NCBI GenBank assembly: GCA_019638385.1
Contig: JAHBTW010000007.1
Span: forward strand, 1 to 64,000
Direction of reading: 5' to 3'
Origin: Saprospiraceae bacterium
GTDB taxonomy: Bacteria > Bacteroidota > Bacteroidia > Chitinophagales > Saprospiraceae
Length of the DNA stretch: 64,000 nucleotides
Both the position numbers and the translations under genes were made by a program. This document shows positions 47,864 through 57,456 of this stretch, one piece after another. Positions within the stretch are counted from its first letter, which is position 1, and each line of letters opens with the position of its first letter. The notes under the pieces were generated by a model. The model did not search any database. It saw nothing but the letters and a program-made list of their open reading frames with translations, and was not told the DNA's origin.

Positions 47864-49357
47864 ATGCTGCGTATTATATTGGGAGCTGCTCTGGCAGCCG
47901 CTCTGTTGCTCGCCTCCTGCGATAAGGAAAACAGTTTCATTACTGATCCCGACGCCCGTTTGGAGTTTTCGTTGGATACCCTGCATTTCGACACTGTATT
48001 TACAGAACTCGGCTCTGCCACCTTATTTTTTAAGGTGTATAATCGCCACGACCGCCCCATCCGCATTTCGCGCATTGCGCTGGAAGGCAATGCCGGCAAC
48101 ACCTTCCGCATCAACGTGGACGGCTCGCCTGGCAACGTGCATGAAAATGTGGAGTTGTACGTCAGAGACAGTCTTTACGTCTTTGTGGAGGTGACAGTGG
48201 ACCCTAACCAGCCGCTGTCGGTGAGTCCTTTTGTCATTGAAGATCAGGTCGTTTTTGAAACCAACGGCAACACCCAGCGGATACAATTGGAGGCCTGGGG
48301 CCAAAATGCCAACTACTTTCCCAGCCGTTTCAACAAAGGCGTAGCGGTGCAACTGACCTGCAACAACGGCCAGATTGTATGGAACGATCCCAAACCGTAT
48401 GTGCTCTACGGCGCCGTGTTTATTGACGATTGCACCTTAGTAATTCCCGCCGGCGCCCGCATATACGTTCATGGCGGCGTGGCCCAAAACGATCTGTTCG
48501 GCGGCATTTACAACGACGGCATCCTCTATACCTTAGCCAACGGGCGCATCAGAACGGAAGGCACCGCCGAAGCGCCGGTAATCATTCAGGGCGCGCGTAC
48601 AGAAGAGGCATTTGACAATACGCGGGGCCAATGGAACGGCATCATCATCGGGCGGGGCAGCCGGGGCAACGAGTTCAATTACACCACGGTGCGCAACAGC
48701 CGTTTTGCCCTCTTAGTGGATTCTTCCGCCGAGGTCACGGCCCGCAACAGCCGGTTTTACAATACCTCCGGCAACGCCATCGTCGGGTTTCACAGCAAAA
48801 TAACCGCAGAGAACTGCCTGATCTACAACACCGGCGGCAACTCCGTGCAACTGCTCTTCGGCGGCGATTACGATTTTACCTATTGCACCATCGCCAATTA
48901 CGGCGTCAATGCAGGTACGCTCGGTATGAGCAACTTCTGGTGCTACGACGACCCCCTGACCTGCCAAAATCGCCGGGATTATCGCATCAATGCCACTTTC
49001 GTGAACTCCGTCATTTACGGCTCGCGCCGCGACCAGATAGACTTCGCCGACGTGACCGGGCGGCAAAACCCGGCCATGTTCAACGTGTCTTTTCAGAACT
49101 GTGTGGTGCGCGTGGATGAACTGCTGCGGCAGCAGGGCGGTCTCTACGCCGATTTTCTCAGCACGATCTGCAACCCTTGCACCAACGGCATGTCCGCTTC
49201 CAAAGTGTTTGAAGATCCCAATCAGGGCAACTACCATTTGGACAGCCTCTCCATCGCGCTGGGCGTAGCCAAACCGCTGCCGGCCATCGCCATTGACCTG
49301 GAGAACCGCCCGCGCGATCCGGCCACCCCGGATGCAGGGTGCCTGGAGCGGGAGTGA
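47864..49357 (+). CDS. Beta-helix lipoprotein of unknown function
   Basis: A 497-residue lipoprotein. The leader MLRIILGAALAAALLLASC ends in a clear lipobox (LLASC, Cys 19). Residues about 30-150 form a beta-sandwich-like domain (LEFSLDTLHFDTVFTELGS, FKVYNRHDRPIRI) of the kind found in Bacteroidota surface proteins with choice-of-anchor-like folds. Residues about 185-430 have the look of a right-handed beta-helix: short rungs with repeated Asn, Tyr and Gly (FNYTTVRNSRFALLVDSSA, ENCLIYNTGGNSVQLLFGG, YCTIANYG). No catalytic motif of pectate lyases is recognised. It is followed by a second lipoprotein gene and then an M24 peptidase. Its own role is unknown; a carbohydrate- or surface-binding role would suit the fold. 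Confidence 0.78.
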   Translation: MLRIILGAALAAALLLASCDKENSFITDPDARLEFSLDTLHFDTVFTELGSATLFFKVYNRHDRPIRISRIALEGNAGNTFRINVDGSPGNVHENVELYVRDSLYVFVEVTVDPNQPLSVSPFVIEDQVVFETNGNTQRIQLEAWGQNANYFPSRFNKGVAVQLTCNNGQIVWNDPKPYVLYGAVFIDDCTLVIPAGARIYVHGGVAQNDLFGGIYNDGILYTLANGRIRTEGTAEAPVIIQGARTEEAFDNTRGQWNGIIIGRGSRGNEFNYTTVRNSRFALLVDSSAEVTARNSRFYNTSGNAIVGFHSKITAENCLIYNTGGNSVQLLFGGDYDFTYCTIANYGVNAGTLGMSNFWCYDDPLTCQNRRDYRINATFVNSVIYGSRRDQIDFADVTGRQNPAMFNVSFQNCVVRVDELLRQQGGLYADFLSTICNPCTNGMSASKVFEDPNQGNYHLDSLSIALGVAKPLPAIAIDLENRPRDPATPDAGCLERE

Positions 49358-49370
49358 GGGGGGATTTTTA

Positions 49371-49378
49371 TACTTTTG
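49371..49378 (+). promoter_or_regulatory. -7 box (TACTTTTG) before the second lipoprotein gene
   Basis: Exact TAnnTTTG match just behind the stop of the preceding gene and 127 bases before the ATG at 49505. It suggests that the second lipoprotein gene has its own promoter. Confidence 0.45.
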
Positions 49379-49504
49379 CATCAATCATGCTCATTTATAC
49401 GTTTATGCTTCGTTCGCCCGCAAGCGTTTAAGCATGGCAGCATCTCAATTGCGATTGGAGTTTTAACCCAAAAAAGGCCATTCCAGCCCAAAAACTATGA
49501 GTTT

Positions 49505-51055
49505 ATGAATAAATTACTCTTGATCCTTTTCCTCGCCGCATCGCTATCGGCGGCATTGGTCTCTTGTTCCAAACTCGACGACTTTTCCGATTTTGATACC
49601 ATCAGCGGCACAGCCGAATATGCCGTACCATTAGTAAATACAGACATCTCGCTGGGCGACCTGCTCAAAAACTTTGAGGAAAATTCCTCTCTCACCATTG
49701 ACCCCGACGGCACGCTGCGCTTCAACTACAGCGGCGATGTCATCACCCAAAACAGCAGCTTCATCTTTGCCGCCATTCAGCATACGCTGTCGCAGTTTCC
49801 CATTATTCCGATCACTTCTCAACGCATGGCGCTGCCGTTCAGCTCGCCGGGCGGCCTCGACCTCGACCGCATTGACTGCAAGGCCGGCACCGTAGCGTAC
49901 TACTTTGCCAACCCGCACCCCGAAAGCGTAACGGCCACCATGACCTTTCCGGATGTAAAAAGAAACGGGCAGCCCCTGCGCTTCATCGTCACCCTGCCGG
50001 GGTACAGCGGTACCGGCGACCTCCCGTTCTCCACCAACATCCTTTTTCCCGCCTCGGTAAACGGCTACACCATCACTTCAGAAACGGACTCCATATACAT
50101 AGAATACGAAGCCATTCGCGCCGGCGGCATCAGCGATACGCTGGCCAACGTGCTGGTTTCGATCCAAAACTTAGAGTTCACTTATGCCGAAGGCTATCTC
50201 GGCAATTTCGTTCACGAAGGCGGACGCGATACCATCCTCATTGATTTTTTCGACAACTGGATTCGCGGCGATGTTTATTTTGAAGACCCCACCGTGACTT
50301 TCAACATCGAAAACTCTTTCGGCATCCCCACCCGCTCCATTGTCAATGTGTTCAACGTCATCACGGTCAACGGCGAAGTATTGCCGTTGCAGAGCAGTTA
50401 TGTCACCGACGGCATTGACTTCCCCTACCCCGCCATCAACGAGGTAGGCCAGGTGAAATCCGACCGATTCGTGTTCAATAAAAATAATTCCAACATTGAC
50501 GTCATACTCGGCGCCGGCCCCATTGCGGTGGACTACGACGTGAACGCCCTCACCAATCCTGACAACAACGCCGGCATTCGCGGCTTCATCACCGACGAGA
50601 GCTATTACCGGGTGCGCGTGGAGGTGGAGCTTCCGCTTTTCGGGCGGGCTTCCGGCTTTGTGGCGCAGGATACGATAGACATCAATTTCGGTGACCTGAG
50701 CACGGTGGATTTTGCCGAGTTCAAACTCTTCACCGAAAATGAATTGCCGTTGGATATTGACCTGCAAGCCTATTTCATTGACGACAACGGCGCAGTGCTC
50801 GATTCCCTGCTCGCCTCCCCGCAACGGGTCGTGCAGGGCGCGCCGGTCAATGCGCAGGGCATCGCCACCACAAAAGTGACCCGCTCCACGCTCATCCCTT
50901 TTGATGCCGCCCGCTTCGAGCGCGTCAAAACGGCGCGCCGGGTAGTCATCAATGCGGCCTTCTCCACCATCAACAACGGTACCGTTTCCATCAAGGCACT
51001 GGCGCAGCAGAACATCAAAATCAAGCTCGGCGCCAAGTTGGGTATGAACCGATAA
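49505..51055 (+). CDS. Lipoprotein of unknown function
   Basis: A 516-residue lipoprotein. ATG 49505 is chosen because it gives MNKLLLILFLAASLSAALVSC with a lipobox (ALVSC); the in-frame sequence further upstream has no signal and lies near the -7 box. The mature protein has SKLDDFSDFDTISGTAEYAVPLVNT and a beta-rich body with repeated hydrophobic/polar alternation, e.g. LPFSTNILFPASVNGYTITS and DTILIDFFDNWIRGDVYF. No domain is recognised. The sequence has almost no Cys apart from the anchor, so it is probably not disulphide-stabilised. Likely exported and anchored in the outer or inner membrane. It lies between another lipoprotein gene and a peptidase gene on the same strand, 15 bases from the latter. 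Confidence 0.72.
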   Translation: MNKLLLILFLAASLSAALVSCSKLDDFSDFDTISGTAEYAVPLVNTDISLGDLLKNFEENSSLTIDPDGTLRFNYSGDVITQNSSFIFAAIQHTLSQFPIIPITSQRMALPFSSPGGLDLDRIDCKAGTVAYYFANPHPESVTATMTFPDVKRNGQPLRFIVTLPGYSGTGDLPFSTNILFPASVNGYTITSETDSIYIEYEAIRAGGISDTLANVLVSIQNLEFTYAEGYLGNFVHEGGRDTILIDFFDNWIRGDVYFEDPTVTFNIENSFGIPTRSIVNVFNVITVNGEVLPLQSSYVTDGIDFPYPAINEVGQVKSDRFVFNKNNSNIDVILGAGPIAVDYDVNALTNPDNNAGIRGFITDESYYRVRVEVELPLFGRASGFVAQDTIDINFGDLSTVDFAEFKLFTENELPLDIDLQAYFIDDNGAVLDSLLASPQRVVQGAPVNAQGIATTKVTRSTLIPFDAARFERVKTARRVVINAAFSTINNGTVSIKALAQQNIKIKLGAKLGMNR

Positions 51056-51070
51056 ATACGTCATAGCGCC

Positions 51071-52423
51071 ATGCCATACACCCTGTTCCGCCATTGCTGC
51101 CTGAGCTTAATCCTGCTGTTTTTGCTTGCTCCTGCTGCCGGCGCTCAACGCCCCTTTCCGATCATCCTCAACGAGCAGGCCCGCACCCGCGTGGTGAATG
51201 AGGTGTTGGAAGACCGTTTTCAAAACCTGCTGCCGCAACTCATGCGCCGCGAAGGAATTGACATGTGGATACTCATCTCCCGCGAATACAACGAAGACCC
51301 CGTGATGAAAACCATGCTGCCCGCAGAATGGCTCTCGGCACGCCGCCGCACGGTGATGGTGTTTTTTGATCGCGGGCCGGGACAGGAGTTGGAAAAATTG
51401 GCCATTGCCCGCTACGACGTCGGGCTGCTCAAAGCCGAATGGGACCTCAACGTGTATCCCGATCAGTGGGAAGCGTTGGTAGAAACCGTCAAAGCCCGCA
51501 ATCCGAAAAAAATCGGCATCAATACCTCCGACACGTACGGGCTGGCCGACGGGCTGGTGCATACTGAGTATGAGTTGTTGATGAAAAACCTGCCGGAAAC
51601 CTTCCGCCGCCGCGTGGTTTCAGCAGAGCGTTTGGCCGTGGCCTGGTTGGAAACCCGCACCGAAAAAGAAATGGCCCTCTACGAACAAATATGCCGCATC
51701 GGCCACCTCATCGTGCAGGAAGGCTTGTCGGAAAAAGCCATCCAACCCGGCGTCACTACTACCGACGACGTGGTGTGGTGGTATCGCAACCGGGTGCGCG
51801 AGTTGGGCTTGGACACCTGGTTTCACCCCACCGTGGATGTGCAGCGCGCCGATCCCGATAATTTCGATCACCTGCGCACTTTTTCCAAGCGCCCCGAAAG
51901 GCAGGTCATCTTGCCCGGCGACCTCCTGCATGTGGATTTCGGCATCACCTATCTGCGCCTCAATACCGATATGCAACAACATGCTTATGTGCTGCGCCCC
52001 AGCGAAACGACTGTTCCGCAAGCGATCCAGGACGCATTCCGGCAGGGCAATCGCCTGCAAGACATCCTCGTGAGCCGCTTCGCTCCGGGCAAAACCGGCA
52101 ATGAGGTACTCGCCGAAGCATTAGCCCAAGCCAAAGCAGAAGACATCAACGGCAGCATTTACACCCACCCCATCGGGTTTCACGGCCATGCGGCCGGCCC
52201 TGCCATCGGCATGTGGGACAATCAGAATAAGGTGCCCGGCACCGGCGATTATCCACTCCAATTCAATACCGCTTTTTCCATTGAACTGAACGCTGCTGTT
52301 TTTATCCCCGAATGGAACAAAACCATTCGCATCATGCTGGAAGAGGAGGGCTACTTCGACGAGTCGGGCTTCCGGTTTATGGATGGGCGGCAGGAGCAGA
52401 TTTATACCATCCCGCGCCGATAG
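51071..52423 (+). CDS. Secreted M24 family metallopeptidase (Xaa-Pro aminopeptidase-like)
   Basis: A 450-residue protein with a signal peptide (LSLILLFLLAPAAGAQ, cleavage about residue 26). The N-terminal half (about 30-200) matches a creatinase-like N-terminal domain (GIDMWILISREYNEDPV). The C-terminal pita-bread domain has the M24 metal ligands: D289 in LHVDFG, D300 in LNTDMQQH, a His in GFHGHAAGPAIG (about 371), Glu in FSIELN (about 405), and Glu in LEEEGYF (about 425). All five are present, so a dinuclear metallopeptidase cleaving N-terminal residues, often before proline, is likely. The gene starts 15 bases after the lipoprotein gene, so it is co-transcribed. Export to the periplasm or beyond suggests use of peptides from outside. 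Confidence 0.88.
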   Translation: MPYTLFRHCCLSLILLFLLAPAAGAQRPFPIILNEQARTRVVNEVLEDRFQNLLPQLMRREGIDMWILISREYNEDPVMKTMLPAEWLSARRRTVMVFFDRGPGQELEKLAIARYDVGLLKAEWDLNVYPDQWEALVETVKARNPKKIGINTSDTYGLADGLVHTEYELLMKNLPETFRRRVVSAERLAVAWLETRTEKEMALYEQICRIGHLIVQEGLSEKAIQPGVTTTDDVVWWYRNRVRELGLDTWFHPTVDVQRADPDNFDHLRTFSKRPERQVILPGDLLHVDFGITYLRLNTDMQQHAYVLRPSETTVPQAIQDAFRQGNRLQDILVSRFAPGKTGNEVLAEALAQAKAEDINGSIYTHPIGFHGHAAGPAIGMWDNQNKVPGTGDYPLQFNTAFSIELNAAVFIPEWNKTIRIMLEEEGYFDESGFRFMDGRQEQIYTIPRR

Positions 52424-52435
52424 CACAGGGCACAC

Positions 52436-53080
52436 TTACTCCCTCATCGGGATGACAGCATTTTTAGCGGCTTTGGCGCCTTTGCAACTATCTTGATACA
52501 GATTGATATAATCAAAAACAACGTCCACAGCCTTATTGCGGAGGTCTTGCTTTAAGGTCTTGTTGCGCTCCACCGCGGCAACCGTCAGGAATACTTTACA
52601 CCAGTTGGAATCAAATTGCTTTTGCGCTTTAATGAGTGCAAAGATCATGTTGAACGTATAGCTCTTCTTGTTTTTAGCCAGCGCTTTAGATGCCAGCGCG
52701 AGCGACAGCTCCACGTTGAAGTAATCGTCCAATGCCATGAGATAGCTGAGACACAGCATTTCATCCCCGCTCATGGTTTTGGCATCCGCGCTCGTCCAGC
52801 CGCGCTGCTTTTTGAGATAGTCGGTAAACTTTTTGGCCTTGCCCTTCATACCCCATCCTAAGGCGTTGCAGAGCGCTATTTTTTGGTCAATGGGCATTTG
52901 GGCGTTTGCCAAAAAGGCCAGCATTTCATCCTCCAACACAGCGTTCTCTTTGGCTGCTTTGGCAACGAGCGGAATGTCGGTGTAAGCCGTATAAATCGGC
53001 GTGGAAGTGATCGGAGAATCGGCCAGAGCCGGGGCGATGCCGGTACAGCAAATCGCCAGAAAAAGGAGCGAGTGCTTCAT
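52436..53080 (-). CDS. Small secreted protein of unknown function
   Basis: A 214-residue protein. ATG 53080 gives MKHSLLFLAICCTGIAPALA, a good signal peptide; an upstream in-frame ATG at 53101 would put Arg/Lys residues before it and overlaps the -7 box. The mature part is alpha-helical and rich in Lys and Ala (VAKAAKENAVLEDEMLAFLA, LALASKALAKNKKSYTFNM), with four cysteines after the leader. I do not recognise a family. Stop is 12 bases from the stop of the convergent M24 gene. Expression from its own promoter is likely (TACTTTTG box). Confidence 0.7.
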   Translation of the reverse strand: MKHSLLFLAICCTGIAPALADSPITSTPIYTAYTDIPLVAKAAKENAVLEDEMLAFLANAQMPIDQKIALCNALGWGMKGKAKKFTDYLKKQRGWTSADAKTMSGDEMLCLSYLMALDDYFNVELSLALASKALAKNKKSYTFNMIFALIKAQKQFDSNWCKVFLTVAAVERNKTLKQDLRNKAVDVVFDYINLYQDSCKGAKAAKNAVIPMRE

Positions 53081-53098
53081 ATCTGTTTTTTTTTTTCG

Positions 53099-53106
53099 CA
53101 AAAGTA
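53099..53106 (-). promoter_or_regulatory. -7 box (TACTTTTG) for the small secreted protein gene
   Basis: Exact match on the minus strand (53106 to 53099), 19 bases before the ATG at 53080, leaving a short leader. Confidence 0.5.
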
Positions 53107-53192
53107 AAGCGTTGCAATATTAACCGGAGTTTAATTCTTTGGGGATACCCAAAAAAAATGCCGATGACGGCCTCCTTATTCAAAACGCCTGC

Positions 53193-53200
53193 TATATTTG
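53193..53200 (+). promoter_or_regulatory. -7 box (TATATTTG) before the CUB/T9SS gene
   Basis: Exact TAnnTTTG match, 143 bases before the ATG at 53343. It would give a leader of about 135 bases. Confidence 0.4.
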
Positions 53201-53342
53201 CCATGCAATCCGTCCCCCTCATTTGCACCGGATTTATGCGCCGAAGTGATCCGCCGGCACAAACAAAGCACCCCCACCGATATGGGCCAATGGCGCACAA
53301 CTCAAATACGCATCATCTACTAATCATCAAAATACAATTACC

Positions 53343-56300
53343 ATGAAGTTTATTTTTACCTTTCTATTGGCTCTCTGTTTTGCAGTCGTGGGCTGGGGGC
53401 AGGTGAGTATCAACGCGTTAAACACGCCCCATACGGATAATTTCACCGGCTTTCTCGGTGCGGCCGACCCTGCCAACTGGACCACTGCCAATGTCACCTC
53501 AACTGCCAACTGGCTGGGTACCAATGCAGGCGCCAGCACCACCGGCGGAAAATATTCGTACGGAACCGGCGCCGGCGCCACGTATGAAGGCTCGCTTGGC
53601 TTTTTGCCCTCCGGTACAATGTCCATCAATGCCGATATCACCTTCACCAACAATACGGGAAGCGCAGTGGAGGCATTTACGGTGGCTTACACCGCTGAGC
53701 ACTGGAGAAGTTCTAACGCCGGCCGCAACAACGGCTGGGCTGTGAGCTACTCCATTAACGGAGGCAGTTTCGTGCCAATGACTTCGCTCACCTTTATAGC
53801 CGTCAATACCTTTACCACCGGAGCCGGCCCCGGCGGTTTGCCCTGGGCCACGGCCACCCTCAGCCAAACGGTCACCGGGGTATCTGTTCCGATCGGCGCT
53901 ACGGTGCTCATCCGCTTTTTTGGAGACAACGGCACCGGCTCAGGCAGCCGGCAGGGCGTAGCCATTGACGATTTTTCGTTTCAGATGATTTACGACTGCG
54001 TCACCACGCCGCCCGACGCCCCCACCTTCAACATCTCCGACAACGACTGCCCCTCCACCGAGGGAACCATAGCCGCTACCGGCTGCGGCCCCGGTACGGT
54101 AGTGGAGTATTCTCTCAGCGACATGGGACCCTGGTCGCCCACGCCGCCGGCCTACTCCATGCAGCCCCTTACCGTGTATGCCCGCTGCCGCAATACCACC
54201 ACCGATTGTGCGAGCAGTGTCGTTTCGGCTACTACGGCGCCTAACATCTGCGGCTTAGTCAATGACCTGTGTATCAATGCCATTCCGCTCGTTTGCGGTC
54301 AGACCGTCATGGGTACCAACACCGGCGCTACCAATGCCGGCCAACCGACGGGAACCTGTGGAAATGCATTTGTATATATGGAGAATCCCGGTGTGTGGTA
54401 CACCTTTCAGGGAACCGGGGATATGGTGACCCTGAGTACTTGCAGCCCCAATACCGACTTCGATAATCAACTCATTGTCTTCTCGGGTACCTGCGACAAT
54501 TTGGTTTGCGTAAATGCTAATGACGATACCAATTGCAGCTTTTCATCTTTGCTTTCACAAGTCGGATTCATTTCCCAGGCAGGCGTCACTTATTATATTC
54601 TGGTAAATGGTTTATCAGTACAGACCGGCAATTTTGAGCTTTCGGTCAACTGTACGCCGATACCCGGCTGCGGAGACACCTGGTATGACTTCGGCGGCCC
54701 GAACGGCAATTATTTCGACGATGACAACACGGTCTATACCTTTTGCCCCGATCAGCCGGGCGGCATGGTTACGGTTACCTTTACTCAATTTGACACGGAG
54801 TCCGGCTCCGACTTCATGCGCGTATTCGACGGTGACAACACCTCCGCCCCGGCCCTCCATACCGGCGACGGCTTCAGCGGTAGCACGATACCCGGCCCGT
54901 TTACTTCCACCCATCCCAGCGGCTGCCTCACCTTCAATTTTGTAAGTGACAATACTGATCCCCTCCCCGGTTGGGCTGCCGACATCACCTGTAGTACGCC
55001 TGTATGTGAGGTGGACCTGACTTGTCCGCTAAACGTTGTGACCGGCGCCGATCCCGGCTTGTGCCAATGGAACAGCCCGGCCGGCGTCCTCACACCCGCA
55101 GTGCAAAGCCCCGGATGCAGTTCGGTGAACCTGAGCTGGGAGATCGAATACCCCGCCGATGCGCCGCCGGCCAATGCCACCGTTGCGGAATGGACATTTG
55201 AAAACGCCGCCAAGCGCGTAGCGCCCAACCTGCCCTACACGGCCGATGCCGGCATTCCCGCCAATGTGAATACGGCCCCCATTACGCTGGCTGGCGGCCC
55301 GCTGTTCACAGCATGGGTGCAAGGCTCCGGGGGCGGCGGCACTTTCGCGCCCAACTCCAATACCTGGACGGCCGCCAGCGACAAATACTGGCAGATCGTA
55401 TTGAACACCACCGGATATGACAACCTGACGCTCAGTTCTAAACAGCAGAGCAGCAATACCGGCCCGCGCAACTTTCAGGTGGAATATTCCCTCAATGGCA
55501 GCACCTGGACGGCTGTACCCGGCGCCGCCATCGTCGTAGCCAATAACTTCACCAGCGGCGTACTAAACAATGTACCCCTGCCGGCGGCTTGCAACAACCA
55601 ACCTACACTGTACCTGCGCTGGTTGCAAGTGGGTACTACTGCCGTCAATGGCAGCCCGGTGGCTGCTGCCGGCACCAACCGCATTGACGACGTCCGCATC
55701 ACAGGCGCTGCCCCTGCTTCGGGCATCGGCGATGCAAGCGGTGCGGCTTTCCCGCTGGGCGTCAGTACGGTGACCTACACCGCAACCGGCAATAGCGGCG
55801 AGCCGGAAACCTGTTCATTCACGGTAACGGTGAGCGACAATCAGCCCCCGACAATCACCTGTCCGGGCGCACAAATCGTCGCATTGGACGGTAGCTGCTC
55901 CGCAGTAGTACCCGATTACAGATTTCCGGGAACGGCCAATGATAACTGCGGCGTTGCAACGCTGACACAAACTCCGGCGCCCGGCTCTATTGTTTCCGGT
56001 CCGGGCGTATTTTTGGTGACCCTGACGGCGAGTGATATGAGCGGCAATTCGGCTTCCTGTAGCTTCAATGTCACCAAAGTTGATTTCACCCCGCCGATGC
56101 TCACCTGCTTCAACCCAACTGTGACCTTCAACGGAGAAGCCTCCCTCCTCTTCAACATCAATAGCCTCGCGAGTGCAACGGATAACTGCGGCGTGCCCAC
56201 GATAAGCATTTCTCCCACAGGCATTTCCTGCGATCAGGTGGGCCAAACCGTGCCCGTGACCGTAACGGCTATGGACCCAACCGGCAACACCGTCACCTGT

Positions 56301-57215
56301 ACGAGCAACGTGACCGTCACCGGTCTGCCCTGCGGCTGGAGCCAACAACCCAACGGCGTCAACTGCGCCAACGGCAATAGCATCGGGTACAACGCCGCTA
56401 CAGGCATATGGACGGCTACGAGCACCAATTGTTTTTACGGCCCCGGCTTCACTTCCGATCAAATGGCTTTCGCTCAACGTACGCTCTGCGGCGACGGAAG
56501 CATTACCGCACAAGTAACCGACATCAGCGGCACAGCCCTCGGCTGGGCGGGCGTAATAATGCGCGAGAGTAACGCCGCCGGCGCGAAGAAAGCGCAGTTG
56601 ATGACCAATTTGAGTAATCTCAGCCGCCGCGAATTCCGCGTCACGACGAACGGCGCAGCCAATCCGCAGCAGTTTCCGAGCCAGGATCGCTATTGGTTGC
56701 GTTTGGTGCGGGCAGGCAATCAATTCAGCATGTATGTATCGCCCAACGGCGCCGCCTGGTACTTCGTCGGCGCGCAGAATATTCCGATGAATGCCTGCAT
56801 TCAGGTGGGATTGGTAGCGACCAATTACCAACAAACCAGTACGGTGACGGCTACGTTTGCCAATGTGAGCTTCACGGGGAGCAATGTGCCGCCGCTGGTA
56901 GGTGTTTCGGCTCCGCTCAACACGCTGAACGAACTCACAACCGACAACTCACAACAGATAAGCGATTTCCAAGCGTATCCGAACCCGACGAGCGGGGAGT
57001 TGAATGTGAACCTTGCTCAATACCTTGGAAGAGAAGTGCGCGTGGAGGTGTATAGCCTCACCGGGCAGTTGCTCCGTTTTGTGGAAATAGAGGAGCTGCA
57101 AACGACGGTAGAACAGCTCGACCTCTCGGCCTTCCAAAGCGGGATGTATTTGGTGAAAGTGAAAACAGACGGCCGGCCCGATGTGACTAAGCGCGTAGTG
57201 TTGACGCGCGAGTAG
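53343..57215 (+). CDS. Large multidomain secreted protein with CUB, HYR and T9SS type A domains
   Basis: A 1290-residue secreted protein with signal peptide MKFIFTFLLALCFAVVGWGQ. Approximate order: choice-of-anchor-like N-terminal domain (25-215); an unnamed module ISDNDCPSTEGTIAATGCG (about 228-300) also present in the protease gene at 60876; a domain around CGQTVMGTNTGATNAGQ (310-430); a CUB-like domain (CGDTWYDFGGPNGNYFDDDN, RVFDGDN, about 440-560); an insertion with a jelly-roll look (590-800); two HYR-like modules (PPTITCPGAQIVALDG; PPMLTCF); a concanavalin-like domain with CGWSQQPNGVNCANG and GWAGVIMRES (about 995-1180); and the type A T9SS domain (FQAYPNPTSGELNVNL, GMYLVKVKT, RVVLTRE). 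It has no catalytic motif that I recognise. The last 370 residues are nearly identical in DNA to those of the next gene. Confidence 0.85.
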   Translation: MKFIFTFLLALCFAVVGWGQVSINALNTPHTDNFTGFLGAADPANWTTANVTSTANWLGTNAGASTTGGKYSYGTGAGATYEGSLGFLPSGTMSINADITFTNNTGSAVEAFTVAYTAEHWRSSNAGRNNGWAVSYSINGGSFVPMTSLTFIAVNTFTTGAGPGGLPWATATLSQTVTGVSVPIGATVLIRFFGDNGTGSGSRQGVAIDDFSFQMIYDCVTTPPDAPTFNISDNDCPSTEGTIAATGCGPGTVVEYSLSDMGPWSPTPPAYSMQPLTVYARCRNTTTDCASSVVSATTAPNICGLVNDLCINAIPLVCGQTVMGTNTGATNAGQPTGTCGNAFVYMENPGVWYTFQGTGDMVTLSTCSPNTDFDNQLIVFSGTCDNLVCVNANDDTNCSFSSLLSQVGFISQAGVTYYILVNGLSVQTGNFELSVNCTPIPGCGDTWYDFGGPNGNYFDDDNTVYTFCPDQPGGMVTVTFTQFDTESGSDFMRVFDGDNTSAPALHTGDGFSGSTIPGPFTSTHPSGCLTFNFVSDNTDPLPGWAADITCSTPVCEVDLTCPLNVVTGADPGLCQWNSPAGVLTPAVQSPGCSSVNLSWEIEYPADAPPANATVAEWTFENAAKRVAPNLPYTADAGIPANVNTAPITLAGGPLFTAWVQGSGGGGTFAPNSNTWTAASDKYWQIVLNTTGYDNLTLSSKQQSSNTGPRNFQVEYSLNGSTWTAVPGAAIVVANNFTSGVLNNVPLPAACNNQPTLYLRWLQVGTTAVNGSPVAAAGTNRIDDVRITGAAPASGIGDASGAAFPLGVSTVTYTATGNSGEPETCSFTVTVSDNQPPTITCPGAQIVALDGSCSAVVPDYRFPGTANDNCGVATLTQTPAPGSIVSGPGVFLVTLTASDMSGNSASCSFNVTKVDFTPPMLTCFNPTVTFNGEASLLFNINSLASATDNCGVPTISISPTGISCDQVGQTVPVTVTAMDPTGNTVTCTSNVTVTGLPCGWSQQPNGVNCANGNSIGYNAATGIWTATSTNCFYGPGFTSDQMAFAQRTLCGDGSITAQVTDISGTALGWAGVIMRESNAAGAKKAQLMTNLSNLSRREFRVTTNGAANPQQFPSQDRYWLRLVRAGNQFSMYVSPNGAAWYFVGAQNIPMNACIQVGLVATNYQQTSTVTATFANVSFTGSNVPPLVGVSAPLNTLNELTTDNSQQISDFQAYPNPTSGELNVNLAQYLGREVRVEVYSLTGQLLRFVEIEELQTTVEQLDLSAFQSGMYLVKVKTDGRPDVTKRVVLTRE
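56090..56880 (+). repeat. DNA-level duplicate of the C-terminal domains (copy 1)
   Basis: Over about 790 bases this stretch is nearly identical to 59390-60180 (for example GGCTGGAGCCAACAACCCAA in both), about 3.3 kb away. It covers the HYR-like end and the concanavalin-like domain. Confidence 0.85.
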
Positions 57216-57265
57216 AACCCGCCGGATAGATCGCACGAGGTAGAATCTCGCGCGAGCAGGAATGA

Positions 57266-57310
57266 AAAAGAGACAGCGAGGCAAATCGCCTCGACTGTCT
57301 CTTTTTTTTT
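57266..57310 (+). terminator. Rho-independent terminator after the CUB/T9SS gene
   Basis: AAAAGAGACAG and CGAGGC pair with GCCTCG and CTGTCTCTTTT with one bulged A, followed by a T-run at 57302-57311. It starts about 50 bases behind the stop at 57215. Confidence 0.9.
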
Positions 57311-57361
57311 TAGCGCAAGCCGACCTTTTGTTGATACTTTATTCTGTATTTTTTATTTTTT

Positions 57362-57369
57362 TACATTTG
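57362..57369 (+). promoter_or_regulatory. -7 box (TACATTTG) before the M43 gene
   Basis: Exact TAnnTTTG match, 88 bases before the ATG at 57457 and just behind the terminator of the previous gene. This gives the M43 gene its own promoter. Confidence 0.45.
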
Positions 57370-57456
57370 ATAGCTTTACTTTGCACGGATAAAATACAAT
57401 TGACACTTGGCGCCGTAAGCGTTCACCATATTTTTCAGAATCTCAAACCACTAATT